Shown here: one piece after another, positions 1 to 5,990 of the stretch
How the letters are laid out: every line of letters begins with the position of its first letter
How positions within the stretch are numbered: the stretch's first letter is position 1
Assembly (NCBI GenBank): GCA_001772665.1
Contig: MEVH01000025.1
Coordinates: 1-6,108 of the forward strand
Direction: 5' to 3'
Source of the DNA: a candidate division WWE3 bacterium RIFCSPLOWO2_01_FULL_39_13
Lineage (GTDB): Bacteria > Patescibacteriota > WWE3 > 2-01-FULL-39-13
Length of the DNA stretch: 6,108 nucleotides
Program-made: the position numbers and the translations under genes
The notes under the pieces: model-generated
What the model saw: the letters and a program-made list of their open reading frames with translations, nothing else
The model's database searches: none
Told to the model about the DNA's origin: nothing

Positions 1-20
1 TGTCGAAAAGGTAACAGAGG

Positions 21-81
21 TTCAGAAGGATTTTACTTGATTTAATGAAACCTGTTTCAGGAGGATTTTTAATTGATTTAA
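21..81. repeat. Imperfect tandem direct repeat upstream of the transporter gene
   Basis: Two near-identical units lie at 21-45 and 56-81, 10 nt apart (period 35). They share TTCAG(A/G)AGGATTTT followed by TTGATTTAA, and differ by two substitutions and one inserted T (about 23 of 26 positions match). Each unit holds a Shine-Dalgarno-like AG(A/G)AGGA and a TTGATT hexamer. The second TTGATT (73-78) is the -35 candidate of the promoter proposed for the transporter. The pair may be a local duplication or a two-site operator; the sequence alone does not decide. Confidence 0.6.
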
Positions 82-100
82 GACGGCTACCGGGTATACT
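73..100 (+). promoter_or_regulatory. Candidate sigma70-type promoter for the MFS gene, near-leaderless
   Basis: TTGATT (73-78) and TATACT (95-100) are separated by 16 bp and resemble -35 and -10 hexamers. The ATG at 108 begins 8 nt after the -10, about where transcription would start, so the mRNA would have almost no leader. No Shine-Dalgarno sequence lies at a normal distance from this ATG, which fits that reading. If real, the promoter lies inside the longer reading frame that opens at 45 and argues against that start. Confidence 0.45.
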
Positions 101-107
101 TCAGATA

Positions 108-1337
108 ATGCTCAATCAGAATTACCATAAGTTCCCTTCATTGTCTTTCAGAAATATACATCCACATATTCCCGAAGCGGGTGCAATATACATAGCCAAT
201 TCAATAAAAACATTTGCTGAGTCTTTAGTAGGCGTCTTTATCCCTATATTTATTCTCAAACTTCCCAACCTGCCGTTAATAAACAGCAACGACCTTATCA
301 ACCGAATACTTTGGGTTTTGATCTTTTATTTTTTCAGGTCAATATTCATTCTTCTTCTTCTAAAACCGCTGACTAACATCATTTTTGGAAGAATAAACTT
401 AAAATGGTCTATTTTCATATCAAACGTTGTTCTTGCATTCTCACTACTCTGCTTATCCATAGCAGATAAATCGACTCATATGCTTATCCTTGCATCCTTT
501 CTTGTTGCAGCAGCAATAATAATGTACTGGCTTCCATTCCACCTGTTTTTTATTAGGAAACTGGGAACTAAAGACGGACATTATGGCAAAAGATATGGAT
601 TTCAGATTTTATTCGACAGCACATCGGCTGCGATCGCACCCTTAACTGGAGGTATCATATTGACTCTTTTTGGATTTCAAGCATTGTTTGCAACTGGGAT
701 AATAGTAATTCTGATATCAGCAATCCCGATAGTATCATCTGTCACAGAACATGCACATGGGAAGCATAATGCCTACTACACACTCCTAAACTTTATAAAA
801 GATCCCAAATACAAAAACGATTCAATTGCAATGGCTTCGATAGCCTCAGACAGCATCCTGTATGCAGTATTCTGGCCGATCATGCTCATTATTGTCCTGG
901 AGTCATTCGAAAAGGTTGGTGCTATTACGTCCATTTCCATCGCTATATCATCATTAGTAGCCATAATGGTGGGTATACAAATAGACAAAGGCAGATCAAA
1001 AATTCTGCATAAAATAGGAGTAGCTGTTAATTCGATGTTATTCATAATTAGAGCCTTTGTATTCACACCCATATCGGTTTATTTAATCGACATCTTCGAC
1101 AGGATGAATGGAGCCTTTTACGTCGTGCCTTTCACTTCTGCAATGTACAAGCATGCAAGAGAGGGACATCATGATTCTGATTTTATAATTTACAGAGAAT
1201 ATGTGGTTCACGGGATAATGGCTGTGACAACTCTTGCAGCGTTTATTCTGTTGTTTTTCATCCCACGCTGGCAGTACATATTCATATTAACGGCTATAGT
1301 ATCCCCATTTGTATACTGGGTTCAGAAGAAAAGATGA
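108..1337 (+). CDS. Major facilitator superfamily (MFS)-type transporter, 12 membrane segments
   Basis: This is a predicted inner-membrane secondary transporter of about 409 residues; the substrate cannot be told from the sequence. About 12 hydrophobic segments are visible, at roughly residues 29-50, 65-86, 100-119, 125-149, 173-190, 192-211, 243-265, 271-291, 300-319, 320-339, 365-385 and 388-405, with a longer loop between the two halves. The loop after segment 8 reads GIQIDKGRSK (from about residue 289). This matches MFS motif A (G-x-x-x-D-R/K-x-G-R), the strongest family evidence. The segment AIAPLTGGIIL is also MFS-like. Start choice: the frame is open from an ATG at 45, which adds 21 residues. 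I prefer the ATG at 108 because a promoter-like pair ends just before it and because the first helix then begins at a usual distance from the N-terminus. AGAAGGA at 24-30 is 14 nt from ATG 45, rather far. The gene ends in TGA, 7 bp from the convergent small gene. It has no visible functional link to the division operon. Confidence 0.85.
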   Translation: MLNQNYHKFPSLSFRNIHPHIPEAGAIYIANSIKTFAESLVGVFIPIFILKLPNLPLINSNDLINRILWVLIFYFFRSIFILLLLKPLTNIIFGRINLKWSIFISNVVLAFSLLCLSIADKSTHMLILASFLVAAAIIMYWLPFHLFFIRKLGTKDGHYGKRYGFQILFDSTSAAIAPLTGGIILTLFGFQALFATGIIVILISAIPIVSSVTEHAHGKHNAYYTLLNFIKDPKYKNDSIAMASIASDSILYAVFWPIMLIIVLESFEKVGAITSISIAISSLVAIMVGIQIDKGRSKILHKIGVAVNSMLFIIRAFVFTPISVYLIDIFDRMNGAFYVVPFTSAMYKHAREGHHDSDFIIYREYVVHGIMAVTTLAAFILLFFIPRWQYIFILTAIVSPFVYWVQKKR

Positions 1338-1344
1338 GCCGGCA

Positions 1345-1500
1345 CTACTCAATCTCTGAGTTTAGAGTATTTAATCCGCTTCGGCTCTCGTAGTATGTGT
1401 CAAATCTCTCTGCACGCCAGAATAAAAAAGCAGTTGCAGCAAATGCCAAGGCTAACAATATTGCGAAAAATATATATGAAGTCTCGATTTTCCAAGTCAT
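1345..1500 (-). CDS. Small single-span membrane protein coupled to ftsZ (51 aa), unknown function
   Basis: A 51-codon frame opens with ATG at 1500-1498 and ends in TAG at 1347-1345. Its ATG overlaps the ftsZ TGA as ATGA, the classic arrangement for translational coupling, and the purine-rich AGAAAGAA precedes it inside ftsZ. The product starts MTWKIETSY, has one hydrophobic segment at about residues 9-28 (IFFAILLALAFAATAFLFW) bounded by Tyr and Trp, then a polar tail of 23 residues starting RAERFDTYYESRSG. Arg-Ala-Glu-Arg directly after the helix suggests, by the positive-inside rule, a cytoplasmic C-terminus and an N-terminus outside; this is weak because the N-terminus is so short. There is no signal-peptidase or lipobox motif. 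The frame fills nearly all of the space between ftsZ and the transporter (1338-1496). I do not recognise the family. Its operon place suggests a division or envelope role, which is inference. It could be a chance frame, but the exact overlap, the clean transmembrane pattern and the neat fit argue otherwise. Confidence 0.72.
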   Translation of the reverse strand: MTWKIETSYIFFAILLALAFAATAFLFWRAERFDTYYESRSGLNTLNSEIE

Positions 1501-2849
1501 TTCTTTCTGTTGGTAAGAAAGTCAAAAAAGCTTCCTCCGTATTTAGAATCTCCTTCTTCACCTCCGCCGACTTCACTGCCTTCCTCCTTAGTCTCAGATT
1601 CCTTCTTCTTTCCTTTCTTTCCATCATTTTCATCAGATTTTTTAGTTTCTTTATCTGGCTTAGAATCTTTTTCTGAATCACCAGATTCCATTTCATGCAC
1701 CTGTTTTCTAAGATTATCGATATTAAACTCAGACAAGTCTTCTTCGTCAACCTTATCTTTTATTTTCTTGGATTTTTTGTCAGCATCAGAAACTGCATCT
1801 CCTTCGTCAGTATTATCATCAAATCTCGAATCAATCTGGTCAATGACCTCCCTTTCTTTATAGCTGCTGTATTCTGGAATTAACACTCCGTCATAACTTG
1901 AGTCAAATCCTGTTGCAATAACGGTAACCCTTATTCCCTCAACATTAGGATCGATATTTGCCCCAAAGATTATATTAGCAGCATCATGTGCAGAAGAAGA
2001 TATCAGTTTGGCTGCAGTATTGACCTCATGCATCGTCATGCTCGGGTCTCCTACAATATTTAAAAGTATTCCTGTCGATCCCTTAATATCGATATCAAGC
2101 AGTGGAGAATTAACCGCTGCTCTTGCTGCCTTCTCGGCACGGTTTTCACCGTCAGCCTGTCCGATTCCCATAAGGGCTGAACCGGCATTCTGCATAACTG
2201 CTTTAACATCGGCAAAATCAACATTTACGAGACCCGTTGAGTTAATCAGCTCAGAAATACCCTCGACAGCCTTTCCTACAACTTCATCTGCAATCTTGAA
2301 TGCCTCTTTAAAAGATACGTTCTCATCGACTATTTCTAAAAGCTTTTCGTTTGGAATAACAATAAGTGCGTCTACCTTCTCTTTTAATTCTCTTATACCC
2401 TGTTCTGCCTGGCTCATTCTGCGTTTTCCTTCGAACAAAAATGGCCTGGTAACAACACCTATGGAAAGCGCCCCTGTCTCTTTTGCCACCTGCGATACAA
2501 CTGGAGCTCCTCCTGTGCCTGTTCCACCGCCCATACCAGCCGTAATAAAGACCATATCAGAACCTTGCAGGTGTGACTTTATATCTTCAAGGGATTCTTT
2601 AGTTGCCTCAAACCCAATATTGGGATCTCCACCAGATCCAAGACCATGAGTCTTTTCGGGGCCAAGCTGAATCCTGACTTGTGCAGAACTTGTATTAAGC
2701 GCCTGCATATCAGTATTCATGGCAATAAATTCAACTCCCTCAACGCTGTTTGATTCAATCATAGAATTAACAGCATTCTGGCCACCGCCTCCGACGCCAA
2801 TCACTCTAATCCTGGCTAAATTACCGGTTTTGGGTTCTATAAATGCCAT
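1497..2849 (-). CDS. ftsZ: Cell division protein FtsZ
   Basis: This is the tubulin-like GTPase that polymerises into the cytoplasmic Z-ring at the division site. All core motifs are intact in the 450-residue product: the N-terminal nucleotide loop VIGVGGGGQNAVN (residues 16-28), the tubulin signature GGGTGTGG (107-114), TRPFLFEGKRR (134-144), and the T7 synergy loop NVDFADV (209-215) with the catalytic Asp211 and Asp214. The polymerisation domain ends near residue 325. A charged, low-complexity linker of about 105 residues rich in Lys, Glu, Asp, Ser and Gly follows, longer than in many bacteria. Two candidate C-terminal interaction peptides are visible: FNIDNLRKQ (375-383) and the terminal FFDFLTNRKK (441-450). 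Translation starts at ATG 2849, 10 nt after the ftsA stop, with AGAAGA just upstream as a weak Shine-Dalgarno sequence. The TGA stop overlaps the start of the small membrane protein gene by 4 nt. Confidence 0.98.
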   Translation of the reverse strand: MAFIEPKTGNLARIRVIGVGGGGQNAVNSMIESNSVEGVEFIAMNTDMQALNTSSAQVRIQLGPEKTHGLGSGGDPNIGFEATKESLEDIKSHLQGSDMVFITAGMGGGTGTGGAPVVSQVAKETGALSIGVVTRPFLFEGKRRMSQAEQGIRELKEKVDALIVIPNEKLLEIVDENVSFKEAFKIADEVVGKAVEGISELINSTGLVNVDFADVKAVMQNAGSALMGIGQADGENRAEKAARAAVNSPLLDIDIKGSTGILLNIVGDPSMTMHEVNTAAKLISSSAHDAANIIFGANIDPNVEGIRVTVIATGFDSSYDGVLIPEYSSYKEREVIDQIDSRFDDNTDEGDAVSDADKKSKKIKDKVDEEDLSEFNIDNLRKQVHEMESGDSEKDSKPDKETKKSDENDGKKGKKKESETKEEGSEVGGGEEGDSKYGGSFFDFLTNRKK

Positions 2850-2859
2850 AATTTCTTCT

Positions 2860-4122
2860 TTAGGGCAGGAATGATTTTATAAAACTAACAACTTTGAATA
2901 TTATATTACCACTTTTATGTCCTGTAGTACGATTTTCGTCGAGCATCATATCTGAGACAAATTTTATTGCTCCTATTGCCGCAGCATTTGCCGGTCCTTG
3001 TATCTGGTCAACCAACCCAGAAATTCCCGTTGGGCAGCCTACGCGCACCGGAAGTTTAAAAATGTCAGATACAATTCTATCTATACCCTTGGTTTCAGCA
3101 ACACCACCCGTCAAAACAATGCCTGCCGGAATTTTCTTATCATACCCAGCCTTTTTTATATACAATTGTACGAATTTGAAAGCCTCTTCGAGTCTCCTGA
3201 ACATAATATCGTTCACCAGGTTTTTGGGAACAGTATCGACAGGAATATTTAAATCTCCGACATATAACTCATTTTTGGGGACTTTTGCCTCATGACCATC
3301 TTTATCAATCAGAACTTCACGCTCTTTAACAAGATCGTCTGTACTCATTCTCAGCTTGACCTTTTCTGCATCCTCCAAAAGGGATCGCAGTCCTATTGCC
3401 AGATCATTAGTGACATCCTGCCCGCCTATAGGAAGAACTGCTGAATATGACGGCCTCCCGTATGTGAAAATCATAAGATCCATTGTCCCACCGCCAACAT
3501 CAATTAATATTGTCCCAAGCTCCTTTTCGGTATCTGTCAAAACGGATTCCGATGAAGCAAGCCCAGAATAAATAAGCTGTTCGACCTCCACCCCAACCTG
3601 ATGTATACATTTTGTCAGATTTTTAATTGCAGTAGAACTTCCATGTATAATATTGGCCTCAACTTCAAGCCTGACTCCAGACATACCTGTCGGATCAAAT
3701 ATTCCACCCTGCTTGTCTACAACATATTCTCTCGGCAGAACATGGATAATTTCTCTGGATGAAGGAAGAGATATAGCCTGGGCAGCTTCATTTACTCTTG
3801 CAATATCTTCTGCACTTATTTCGGAATTTTCCCCTGAAACTGCAACAACTCCATGGGAATTCATTGATTCTATGTGTGTGCCGGTAACAGTTACAACAAC
3901 TCTTGAAATCGGGTGGCCTGACATCATTTCAGCCTTGGTCAGTGTTTCAGAAATACACTCAACGGCTTTATCTATGTTGTTAACAACACCATTTTTTATT
4001 CCGCGGGACGGGCATGAATACGCACCTATAACCGAAAGCTTTGATTTATCAACAGTGGCGACAACGCAGGATATTTTTGAAGAGCCGACATCTAAAGCTA
4101 CGATAACTTGGTCTTTGGGCAT
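2860..4122 (-). CDS. ftsA: Cell division protein FtsA
   Basis: This is the actin-like ATPase that tethers FtsZ to the membrane and recruits later divisome proteins. The 420-residue length is typical. Visible motifs are phosphate-1 loop DVGSSKISCVV (11-21), the FtsA-specific 1C region at about 84-160, phosphate-2 loop DVGGGTMDLMIF (208-219), and the adenosine motif GIVLTGGVA (334-342). The C-terminal NIIFKVVSFIKSFLP (406-420) is an amphipathic helix of the kind that serves as the membrane-targeting sequence. MreB lacks the 1C region and DnaK is longer, so FtsA is secure. The ATG at 4122 lies 1 nt after the ftsQ TAA and has no clear Shine-Dalgarno sequence, so expression probably depends on translational coupling with ftsQ. 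ftsZ follows after 10 nt, the usual ftsA-ftsZ order. Confidence 0.97.
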   Translation of the reverse strand: MPKDQVIVALDVGSSKISCVVATVDKSKLSVIGAYSCPSRGIKNGVVNNIDKAVECISETLTKAEMMSGHPISRVVVTVTGTHIESMNSHGVVAVSGENSEISAEDIARVNEAAQAISLPSSREIIHVLPREYVVDKQGGIFDPTGMSGVRLEVEANIIHGSSTAIKNLTKCIHQVGVEVEQLIYSGLASSESVLTDTEKELGTILIDVGGGTMDLMIFTYGRPSYSAVLPIGGQDVTNDLAIGLRSLLEDAEKVKLRMSTDDLVKEREVLIDKDGHEAKVPKNELYVGDLNIPVDTVPKNLVNDIMFRRLEEAFKFVQLYIKKAGYDKKIPAGIVLTGGVAETKGIDRIVSDIFKLPVRVGCPTGISGLVDQIQGPANAAAIGAIKFVSDMMLDENRTTGHKSGNIIFKVVSFIKSFLP

Positions 4123-4123
4123 G

Positions 4124-4828
4124 TTACTTATATTTAACGACTGGCTTTGAATATCTCAAATCTAAAAGATCTATACTCCTGCCTTCAATCGTATACTTTT
4201 GAAGGATTTTTTGCAACACTATTAAAAGCTCATTTGCTGTTTCTTTAGTATTTTTTTCAGGGAGAATTGCTTCACCACCGCCATCAAGCTTTATTTTTAT
4301 TTTGTCCCCTTCTATTACTACCTTCTGTCCGAGTTTGGAATAGATCAGTCCAGCATTTAAATTTGCGTCATCTATTTTTGTTCCCAGATTAAGCCTTTTA
4401 TCATAAAACACATTTATTTCGTCATCACGTATTGCATATGATTCCCCCAGCACAAAACCTCTGCCGTCAAGCTCGTAAACACCGTTTGCTGCTTTTACTG
4501 CATATTCCGGATCCCGCTTTTCAAAAACCAGATTTATTTTGCTTGGGAATGTAATTGAGTAGGAAACAAGCCTGAACTGGGGAATATTCTCATTTACTAT
4601 TTTTTCAAGAGAATCTTTCCCGGTCTTTAGGGTAAGCTTCCTATCTAGCTTATCTCTAAAAAGACGGTATATAACTGGAGTATCTACCTCTTTTACTCCG
4701 CTGATCTGAACTTCAGAAATAGTAAAGATTGGCAAAACATAAAGAAGAGAATACACAACTGTTACAGCAGCAAGGATTATTATTGTTGCATTTAAATATT
4801 TATGTTTTAAGGTGTTTGATAATTTCAT
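4124..4828 (-). CDS. ftsQ: Cell division protein FtsQ (POTRA domain, DivIB-like)
   Basis: FtsQ is a bitopic divisome protein that links cytoplasmic FtsA/FtsZ to septal peptidoglycan synthesis, known to act with FtsB and FtsL. The 234-residue product has a short cytoplasmic N-terminus, one membrane helix (about 13-34), a POTRA domain beginning FTISEVQISGVKEVD (about 35-105), then the beta domain ending IDLLDLRYSKPVVKYK. A closing IDLR-x(n)-V strand is typical of the family. Start choice: ATG 4828 overlaps the end of murG by 29 nt. A TTG at 4858 would add ten polar residues (59-nt overlap) and has AGAAG 9 nt upstream (4868-4872), a better Shine-Dalgarno sequence than that of the ATG. I prefer the ATG for its codon but the choice is open. 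Sequence similarity alone is weak, as usual for FtsQ; the topology and the place before ftsA make the call firm. The TAA is 1 nt from the ftsA start. Confidence 0.9.
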   Translation of the reverse strand: MKLSNTLKHKYLNATIIILAAVTVVYSLLYVLPIFTISEVQISGVKEVDTPVIYRLFRDKLDRKLTLKTGKDSLEKIVNENIPQFRLVSYSITFPSKINLVFEKRDPEYAVKAANGVYELDGRGFVLGESYAIRDDEINVFYDKRLNLGTKIDDANLNAGLIYSKLGQKVVIEGDKIKIKLDGGGEAILPEKNTKETANELLIVLQKILQKYTIEGRSIDLLDLRYSKPVVKYK

Positions 4829-5933
4829 TTCCAAGTTTTGCCTGTCCGTTCTTTTCAATATACACTGCTTCTGAAGTTTTTCCTCCAGTTTCCTCGGAGA
4901 TCGTTCTGAATATTGATTTTACAAACTCCTGCGAAGTCAGCGATTCCTGTTCTAAAATTTTTCCAAGTCCAAGTTTTTCAATTATACATGCGTTTAAATA
5001 CTGCTCGTTGTTCGATGACCATGGGATAGGTATCACCAGAGCCTTCTTTTTCAGCAAGGCTATTTCGTATATAGTATGCGCTCCTCCCCGGCATACAACA
5101 AGATCTGAAATCGAGTAAACAGCACCTATTTCATCTTCGAAAATGTATTTGCGCAAAATTACTTTTCCTTTGGCTTCTTTTTTTAACTTACTGATAGAAT
5201 CCTTGGCTTCAGCAAACGTCTTTTCTCCAAAGGAGCCTCCAAAAGACCATACAAGGTTGGCTTTTGGCAGTAGATCCGGCAGAGAATTCAATATGAGGCT
5301 GTTAATAAACTTTGCGCCGGCTTTTCCTCCTGTTGCATATATAACAGGGAGATTATTGTTAAAATTTATCTTTTTATCCTCCTTAAATATTCCGCTGGAT
5401 AATGGAAGACCAGTGTATACCATTTTCTGGCGAATCTTTGGAGATACTTTGTAATAACGAACGGGCCATGATGTGTATATATTTTCGGCGAATTTGGATA
5501 TTATCTGATTTGCAAGCCCCAAAACAACTGTCTGCTCATGTGTTACCGTTTTGATTCCAAGGAGCTTTGAACAGACAACAACGGGAAGAGCCAAGAATCC
5601 TCCAAATGACACCACCAGGGACGGTCTTTCCTTAAGCAGGATATAAAGGGACTGGACGAAACCCGCTGGGATTAAAAGGATTCCTAATATTACCGATGGA
5701 AAAAAACGTATTGAAGTTGTTCTAAAAAGCTTGCCCGCATTTAAATGATAAAAAGGAATTTCTCTGCGCGAGACCTCAATATATTCGGGAGTAGTTGACC
5801 CGCAGGATCCTTTTGTATATTTTTTCCCGACCCACACAAAATCTGTCTTAATACTGCCCTTTTCACTCAGCCAGTCAATAACCGCAACAGACGAATTAAA
5901 ATGCCCTCCAGTAAATAATATCTTTGAATTCAT
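4800..5933 (-). CDS. murG: MurG-type UDP-GlcNAc:lipid I N-acetylglucosaminyltransferase, divergent
   Basis: MurG adds GlcNAc from UDP-GlcNAc to undecaprenyl-PP-MurNAc-pentapeptide, giving lipid II on the cytoplasmic side of the membrane. The 377 residues show both GT-B domains. In the N-domain are TGGHFNSSVAV (8-18) for the first glycine loop, SFGGFLALP (109-117), and THEQTVVLGLANQ (131-143) for the HEQ motif. In the C-domain are ATGGKAGAKFIN (200-211) for the second glycine loop, CRGGAHTIYEI (281-291) with the conserved Glu290 expected to contact UDP-GlcNAc, and NNEQYLNA (308-315) for the (D/K)xQQxxNA motif. The hydrophobic patch near 80-100 fits membrane association. Oddities: the first loop lacks the usual GGTGGH, keeping only TGGH, and HEQN has become HEQT. 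A related lipid glycosyltransferase is possible, but the dcw context favours MurG. Translation starts at ATG 5933, the first gene after an extended -10 promoter, with no Shine-Dalgarno sequence. Its 3' end overlaps ftsQ. Confidence 0.92.
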   Translation of the reverse strand: MNSKILFTGGHFNSSVAVIDWLSEKGSIKTDFVWVGKKYTKGSCGSTTPEYIEVSRREIPFYHLNAGKLFRTTSIRFFPSVILGILLIPAGFVQSLYILLKERPSLVVSFGGFLALPVVVCSKLLGIKTVTHEQTVVLGLANQIISKFAENIYTSWPVRYYKVSPKIRQKMVYTGLPLSSGIFKEDKKINFNNNLPVIYATGGKAGAKFINSLILNSLPDLLPKANLVWSFGGSFGEKTFAEAKDSISKLKKEAKGKVILRKYIFEDEIGAVYSISDLVVCRGGAHTIYEIALLKKKALVIPIPWSSNNEQYLNACIIEKLGLGKILEQESLTSQEFVKSIFRTISEETGGKTSEAVYIEKNGQAKLGNEIIKHLKT

Positions 5934-5944
5934 AGACTAAAGAG

Positions 5945-5953
5945 ATTATAGCA
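5945..5953 (-). promoter_or_regulatory. Extended -10 promoter of the murG-ftsQ-ftsA-ftsZ operon
   Basis: Read on the minus strand, TGCTATAAT (5953-5945) is a perfect extended -10 element (TGnTATAAT). No convincing -35 lies 16-18 bp upstream; a TTGTCA is present but only 9 bp away. An extended -10 can compensate for a missing -35. The murG ATG is 11 nt downstream, so a start about 7 nt after the -10 leaves a leader of about 5 nt, too short for a Shine-Dalgarno sequence. No other gene start or strong promoter is evident between here and the small gene at 1345, so this may drive the whole cluster. Confidence 0.6.
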
Positions 5954-5990
5954 AGGAAATGACAAATAAAGACACAAAATTATTATCAAC

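Noticed and set aside
2..40. Possible 3' tail of an upstream plus-strand gene (reads VEKVTEVQKDFT then TGA)
   Set aside because: Twelve codons are too few to support a gene, and a second frame (1-45, ending TAA) is equally open; more upstream sequence is needed.
776..1072. 98-codon minus-strand frame inside the transporter gene
   Set aside because: It is antisense to the continuous 12-helix transporter frame and shows no recognisable content.
1335..1499. Recoded UGA (glycine) as in some Patescibacteria
   Set aside because: UGA ends both the transporter and ftsZ at sensible places, and no conserved domain needs read-through of a UGA.
1400..1750. 116-codon minus-strand frame covering the end of ftsZ and the small gene
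   Set aside because: It is a shifted frame of the Lys/Glu-rich ftsZ tail; the ftsZ frame and the ATGA-coupled small gene explain the same bases better.
1395..1883. Plus-strand frames opposite the ftsZ tail (1395-1676, 1510-1863, 1695-1883)
   Set aside because: Their Ser/Phe/Leu-rich content is the reverse complement of Lys/Glu codons in the ftsZ linker.
2008..2649. 213-codon plus-strand frame opposite ftsZ
   Set aside because: It is antisense to the most conserved part of ftsZ, has a low-complexity Ser/Thr/Pro/Ala composition typical of a mirror frame, and matches no family.
2894..4150. Several plus-strand frames opposite ftsA (2894-3295, 2998-3252, 3356-3571, 3653-4150)
   Set aside because: All are antisense to intact ftsA and show no domain, start signal or coherent composition.
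4729..5454. Plus-strand frames opposite murG and ftsQ (4729-5118, 5143-5454)
   Set aside because: They are antisense to conserved murG motifs; no family or start signal.
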